Position numbers and translations under genes: made by a program. Of a stretch of DNA of 64,000 nucleotides, positions 59,743 to 64,000 are shown piece after piece. Each line of letters starts with the position of its first letter. Within the stretch, counting starts at the first letter, position 1. The stretch comes from Naganishia liquefaciens. Its lineage: Eukaryota; Basidiomycota; Tremellomycetes; Filobasidiales; Filobasidiaceae. The stretch spans positions 1,116,001 through 1,180,000 of the forward strand of contig BLZA01000019.1 of the NCBI GenBank assembly GCA_013423385.1, read 5' to 3'. A model generated the notes under the pieces. It searched no databases. It was not told where the DNA came from and saw nothing but the letters and a program-made list of their open reading frames with translations.

Positions 59743-60024
59743 CGTGCGGTCAAGGCCAGGCTGGTTGGGGTTTATAATGATGGACAATGTCGATGTGAAA
59801 GCTATCTCACGGATACCGTTCCGTACGAACGTGATTTTTCTTCGTCACGTAGACGGCTGTTGCTGTCAGTAAGGATGGGACTGAAACGTGATACTGTACC
59901 CCATGTCACGCTTTGAGCGACTGTGGAGCAGCAGCTAATATGATGAGAGCAACAGCCCAGTATAATGCAAAATCTGCCATCAGCATTGCCGACATATTGG
60001 CTGAGTCATACTAAAGCTCCAGAT
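59743..60024. other. Intergenic
   Basis: Short spacer before the repeat; nothing recognised. Confidence 0.5.
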
Positions 60025-60415
60025 GGATATATCAAGACCTGATTTCCCAAGCCATCACCCGCCATCATCTTAGTCAAGTTGTTGACCGACCCCGGTCGAA
60101 CGCCCTGCGTACACTCAATCGCCTTTAGGTCTGCGAGTCGCCCGTTCGATTCCGGGTGAGGCCAGCAATTTGATGGAGGTTCGATGGTCGCCCAACTCTG
60201 GTATAAAGACCGGCAAAAAGACGCCCTACACGGAGATATCCGCTGCGGCGGTATCGCGAGTAACGGCTGAAATCGTTGATCGCGCGCTTAACCAGGGAAG
60301 AGCGGCCTTGGAACCTCCTGGGCGCCCAAGATGATGGCACGTTTCTTTTTCGTTGGGTTGCGACACTTTGTGTTCGTGAATGACTGGAATATGCTGCAGG
60401 GCGAGAAATGCGCAA
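60025..60415 (+). repeat. Roughly 390-base interspersed repeat with tRNA-like segment, copy 2
   Basis: Inverted relative to 35960-36349. The tRNA-like part lies at about 60079-60166 with the B-box GTTCGATTC at 60144-60152; the A-box-like part reads TTGACCGACC here against TTGGCCGACC in copy 1. The body after the tRNA part is strongly conserved for about 140 bases, then less so. Confidence 0.7.
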
Positions 60416-60561
60416 GGTCGCTACGCCACTCTCGGTTATCAGGACGAAATCATGGAGTGATGATTTGGGTGATCAACATGACTCAAGGAATGATTCCAGC
60501 ATAGGATATATGAATCTACATGATTATTGACGAGAGAAACTAGACTAGCCGACCGCAGAGG

Positions 60562-61985
60562 TCAACCCGACAAGACATGCCTCGGCAGCAACTTCTCGTA
60601 GATTTTGAACGATCTGTCGGTGGGCTTTAGATAAGGCACTCCAAGCTGTCCAACGTCAGTAGACATTAGTATTCGCGTATATGTGGCGGAGACTCGACAT
60701 ACCGTCTCGAAGATGGCTTCTTCAGAGCTTGCTGGAATTTCTGTGCCTTCGGTCCACCAGTCTGGCAAACGAAAGAACAGTTACACAAGATCCAGTATCG
60801 GCCTGAGCTCGAAGACATACTGCTGTTCTAGATGGTTCAAATTGAGTTTAGCTTCGTTGTTCGTTACCGACGGCATAAGGGCTCGCCTTTTTCGCCGTGT
60901 TTCGCTTGCCCATACCATATCCGTTGATGACCAGACCTCTGAGATGACTATCAGTCCATGGATTAGAGGTGGACGTCAGAACCAAGTGCTCACCAATGAA
61001 AGGCTTCCCTTCGCAGGATCTTCATCAAGGTTTCTTCGCCCGTATTATGCAGCAAAAAGTATGGAACCGAAGTGGTCTTGCATAATCGAATATCCATCAT
61101 TCGATAGCTCGAGCCCGGCAACACTTTTTCGGGCAGCTTGGTCAGAACCATTGTCTTTTTCGATCCTGGTGGGAGGAGCAAGTGATTGGTGGATAGCCTG
61201 CAACGTCAGGGCATATGCCTACCGTTGAGGAATACAAAATCGGGACTCATCAGTCCTGCGGCAGTGAGTGCCGCCTTAACTTTGGCCATCAAGGCCTTTG
61301 CGGCCTCGTCATTGTCTCTTAGCGCTGAATACGACCTGTCAAGAAGGGCAGTGAGTAACGAGGTTCGGGTTGTATGAGATAAACAAGTCGTACGACTGCC
61401 AAATCGCGAATTCGACGGTCAAAGCGAACGCTTGACCCCGTCGGAAGCTGCCCAATAATTCGAATTGGACTAGAAAGCCAAGTCTAGATGAGCCGTATTA
61501 TCCCTCGTTGAGGCCACTTGGAATACCGACTGCTAGGGTCCGCTTCGGCGAGGGCGTCGCCAATCGCCTTGTGGAACACGCCCATTTCGCTTCGGGGAAT
61601 GGGTCGTTCCATCTCCTGTTGACCCGGACATCAGAATGCAATTTATAAAAGGCTTTCTGGGCCGTATATACCTCGAGATGGTGGAGAGCAATCTGTCATC
61701 GCAATGAACATCGGCAAGCTAGCCCAGGAACGGGTAAACCGTCACAGCGTACCTTGGTAGCCTTCTTGATCAACTTGCTCGTCGAAGCCTTCAAATCATC
61801 GATGGTGCGGTACCCTAGGTCGGCTCTGCGGGGAGGAGATCAGTCAACGCACGGTCGTCTCGTCCAGCGTAATGTTTTGCGAAGCGCAGATGAAGCGAGA
61901 TGTACTAGAATTTTTCGTCTCATCAGGTCACTTCCTCCCTCGATGACAGCGGTCCGTCGTATACGACCGAAGCAAACGAAGGCGG
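60562..61985 (-). CDS. POL4: Family X DNA polymerase (Pol beta/lambda-like), N-terminus unresolved
   Basis: Clear 3' exons in consistent phase: 60994-61165, 60868-60947, 60703-60761 and 60562-60645. Upstream pieces read LGYRTIDDLKASTSKLIKKATK, IALHHLEEMERPIPRSEMGVF and FELLGSFRRG, then after the palm KVKAALTAAGLMSPDF, RMMDIRL (third catalytic Asp), VPYFLLHNTGEETLMKILRREAF, GLVINGYG and SSEEAIFETLGVPYLKP. These are the 8-kDa region, palm and fingers of PolX enzymes, which fill short gaps in base-excision repair and end joining. Between GSFRRG and KVKAAL I cannot recover the DxD motif: two frames each show part of the expected sequence. A helix-hairpin-helix is only faintly present (FGRIRRTA). 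The true start may lie up to about 62.25 kb. Confidence 0.75.
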
Positions 61986-62393
61986 ACCCAACATGGACTC
62001 CTATCCCCATGATCGCCAGGGGCCATGGCTTCGCTCTGACGATTTGTCACATGCCCTACGACCCATCCCATCGCCCCCGATCCCCGTGCCCCGTTTTCCC
62101 CCCTCGACCGATCTCGGCCGTTTCAAGAGAGCGCTTTCGGGGACAGGAAGAGCTGGAATCATCGTGCCAGCGCATGACGGGCAGAATGTGCGGGGAAGGG
62201 CAAGGCGAGGAGGGCTTCCATCGTTGGGGGTAAATGATTGATGGACCATGCTCGTGTCTCGGATGCAGTTACGCGGCTCGGTCGATTGCGCTCATGATCA
62301 TCCCGGGTCGTCTTGCTTCAATTCTTGATTCAGCACAGGCCTTTGCTTTGTTCTAAAGGAACCCGTCAGCCTCGGCGCATACCCTACCATACG

Positions 62394-63850
62394 ATGGAAA
62401 AGTATAGCAAATGGAGAGTGAGCACCTCACATCGTCGTCATACACTCCTTGAGCTTATCCTGTATCGTAGGACCCCGGAACAGGCATCCAGCCGTTTCTT
62501 CCGCCCGTACCGGCAACCTCGGAATCCCCCTTGCTTGTTCTTTACAAGGCCGTCGCGGGCTTCGCATCGATAAGCCGATGCGCCGTCTTGCTGGTCGTGG
62601 CTTTGGTGTATGCAGTGCTGGTGGATATCCCGGAACGCGTCTTGGTGCGTTGTTTTTCGGGTATTGGTATGGTGGTGAAGCTGATCATATCGTAGGGTCC
62701 TGCATTGTCGAGACGGATCACGCGTATCCCGTCGGCGGCGTTATGTCGGCTTGCGCTGTTCTTGATGGGGTATTGGTGGATAGGGACAGAAGTCGCTCAG
62801 GTTAAACGAGTGTACGTGCGGTATCTGTTGCAGCGATGGGTGATCTTGACTTTGCTCCTCACGTTAGGCGCGAAAAGATTCCTGTCAAGGTAGAGGTGAA
62901 AGCCGGAGATTTGATCGTCGCGAATTGGACAGGGTATATCGAGGTTCTTTACCTGGCTTTCCGGTTTGTTGTAGCATATTGCGTCGAGATGACAGTCCTG
63001 ACGCCCAACATAACAGATACCAACCGACCTTTCTTCTTCCGATCCACGAAGAAGCTCCAGCCTCAACCGCGGACACATCCGAATCCATAACCACCCACAC
63101 CAAATTCCTCGGCTACAAGCCCGTTCGCCTGTCGACCCTTCTCTCATTGACAGCTCACACGCCCACAACATTCCGAACACGGCTTGCCGGGACGATTACA
63201 TACCCGTCCATCGCACACGCGCGGTCGAGTCTGCCGGGTGCGCCGCTCGTCGTCTTTCCAGAGGGAACGACATCGAATGCGCGTGGGCTGTTAAAGTTTT
63301 CAAAGGGGTGTTTGGCGGACGTCAAGGTGCCGGTCATTACGTACAATGTCTGGATCATGTTCTTCAAGTAGGTCATCCTCTCTTTTGCCTTTCCCGCTCA
63401 CCTGACACTCAAATACGTGAAACACAAAGACATCCACCACCGACGGTATATACCCCGACATCAACACACACTGTCCCCACACCCCGATTCAACCCTTTCC
63501 CACACATGTTCACCACCCAATGCGCCTCCCTCCTCCCGCGAAACCTCACCTGTCGAATTCTCCACCCTTCCAACTCTCCCTCCAGCGGATCCTTCCTCCC
63601 GTCCGAAACCCTCAACCTCAACTCCCTCACCGGAAACGACACACACGAAAACGTTCTCGGGGGCTGTTGTGGAGTGCTGATGTGTCAGCTGGGAAGGTTC
63701 AAGCATGTCGGGCTAGGGTGGGAGGATAAAGAGGCGTTTTTGAAATTTTTCAAGAGTCGGAAGGGAGCGGGATCGGGGACGAGTGGGGGGCGGGCGATGG
63801 GTGGGGAGGGGAGGAGGGGTGGGCCCGGGAAGGCGAGGACTGGGCGTTAG
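62394..63850 (+). CDS. LOA1: Lysophosphatidic acid acyltransferase of the LOA1/VPS66 type
   Basis: Six exons: 62394-62417, 62471-62644, 62696-62811, 62868-62963, 63017-63367 and 63430-63850; 393 residues. Membrane-bound acyltransferase linked in yeast to lipid-droplet and Golgi lipid synthesis. An N-terminal hydrophobic segment (CAVLLVVALVYAVLVDI) and a second (LALFLMGYWWIG) precede the acyltransferase core: IVANWTGYIEVLYLAF, FLLPIHEEAP, the diagnostic VVFPEGTTSNARGLLKF and VITYNVWIMFF. The first motif has Trp and Glu where most relatives of this superfamily have catalytic His and Asp. The tail is basic and Gly-rich (GGRAMGGEGRRGGPG). Divergent from the polymerase gene. Confidence 0.85.
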
Positions 63851-64000
63851 GGTACGTTTGGGCTCTGTGGGTGCCGCGGAAGGGGAAGCAGGCTTGCCGA
63901 TAGGACGTCTGCGGGTTACGAGCTGCAGTGGACAAGGAAGGACAAGGCGAGAATCGCTCAACGATTGTATACCTGCTCTCGGCACCATCACCAGTTTTCG

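Noticed and set aside
60079-60166. A functional tRNA-Leu gene
   Set aside because: T-stem is one pair short, no matching acceptor strand is seen, and the segment is embedded in a longer repeat; a tRNA scan would settle it.
60125-60415. Open frames with the peptide GLTRNRTGDSQT, also at 35938-36249
   Set aside because: The shared peptide is the antisense of the tRNA-like part of the 390-base repeat; its conservation comes from DNA identity, not from a protein.

Overview
The window looks like nuclear DNA of a basidiomycete-type fungus. Nearly every conserved gene is split by many short GT-AG introns of about 45 to 80 bases, genes are densely packed on both strands, and the gene set is plain fungal housekeeping (ERG8, GUF1, VTI1, PKR1, EMC4, EXO5, a Zim17 homologue, twinfilin, uS14m). 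I cannot name the genus; Basidiomycota is an inference from intron density and gene architecture. All exon joins below were read by eye from splice signals, reading frame and remembered family motifs; no alignment or search was run.

Layout. 1-5 kb: 3' end of a WSC-domain secreted protein, a short-chain dehydrogenase, and phosphomevalonate kinase. 7-16.3 kb: a six-TM hybrid histidine kinase and a Sec7-PH ARF exchange factor. 16.3-26.1 kb: an unrecognised gene with a hydrophobic tail, exonuclease V, a RING plus RRM protein and a MAPEG protein. 26.7-33.1 kb: GUF1, PKR1, VTI1 and the mitochondrial Hsp70 helper Zim17. 33-52 kb is different: long intronless ORFs without recognisable domains, including three members of one gene family at 33.7, 48.2 and 50.3 kb and an 824-residue orphan, mixed with conserved genes (EMC4, a small gene, uS14m, twinfilin). 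52.7-64 kb: a Cys/His-rich orphan, an LRR protein, an acidic low-complexity protein, a family X DNA polymerase and a LOA1-type acyltransferase.

Most notable. (1) The uS14m gene has a 1,937-base intron in a neighbourhood where introns are about 55 bases, and that intron carries an array of seven hairpin units at 71-75 base spacing, alternating between two stem sequences with a mostly shared CTAC loop. (2) The three-copy intronless family, one copy of which has a broken frame. (3) A roughly 390-base repeat with a tRNA-like segment, present as two inverted copies 24 kb apart. (4) Departures from family norms: no acidic finger seen in the Sec7 domain, no clear DxD and a frame conflict in the polymerase palm, and Trp and Glu in place of His and Asp in the acyltransferase motif.

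How the genes relate: they share no pathway. Several are mitochondrial (GUF1, Zim17, uS14m, probably EXO5), several are endomembrane (VTI1, PKR1, EMC4, Sec7-PH, LOA1). Divergent pairs with short shared promoters are PKR1/VTI1, uS14m/twinfilin and the polymerase/LOA1.
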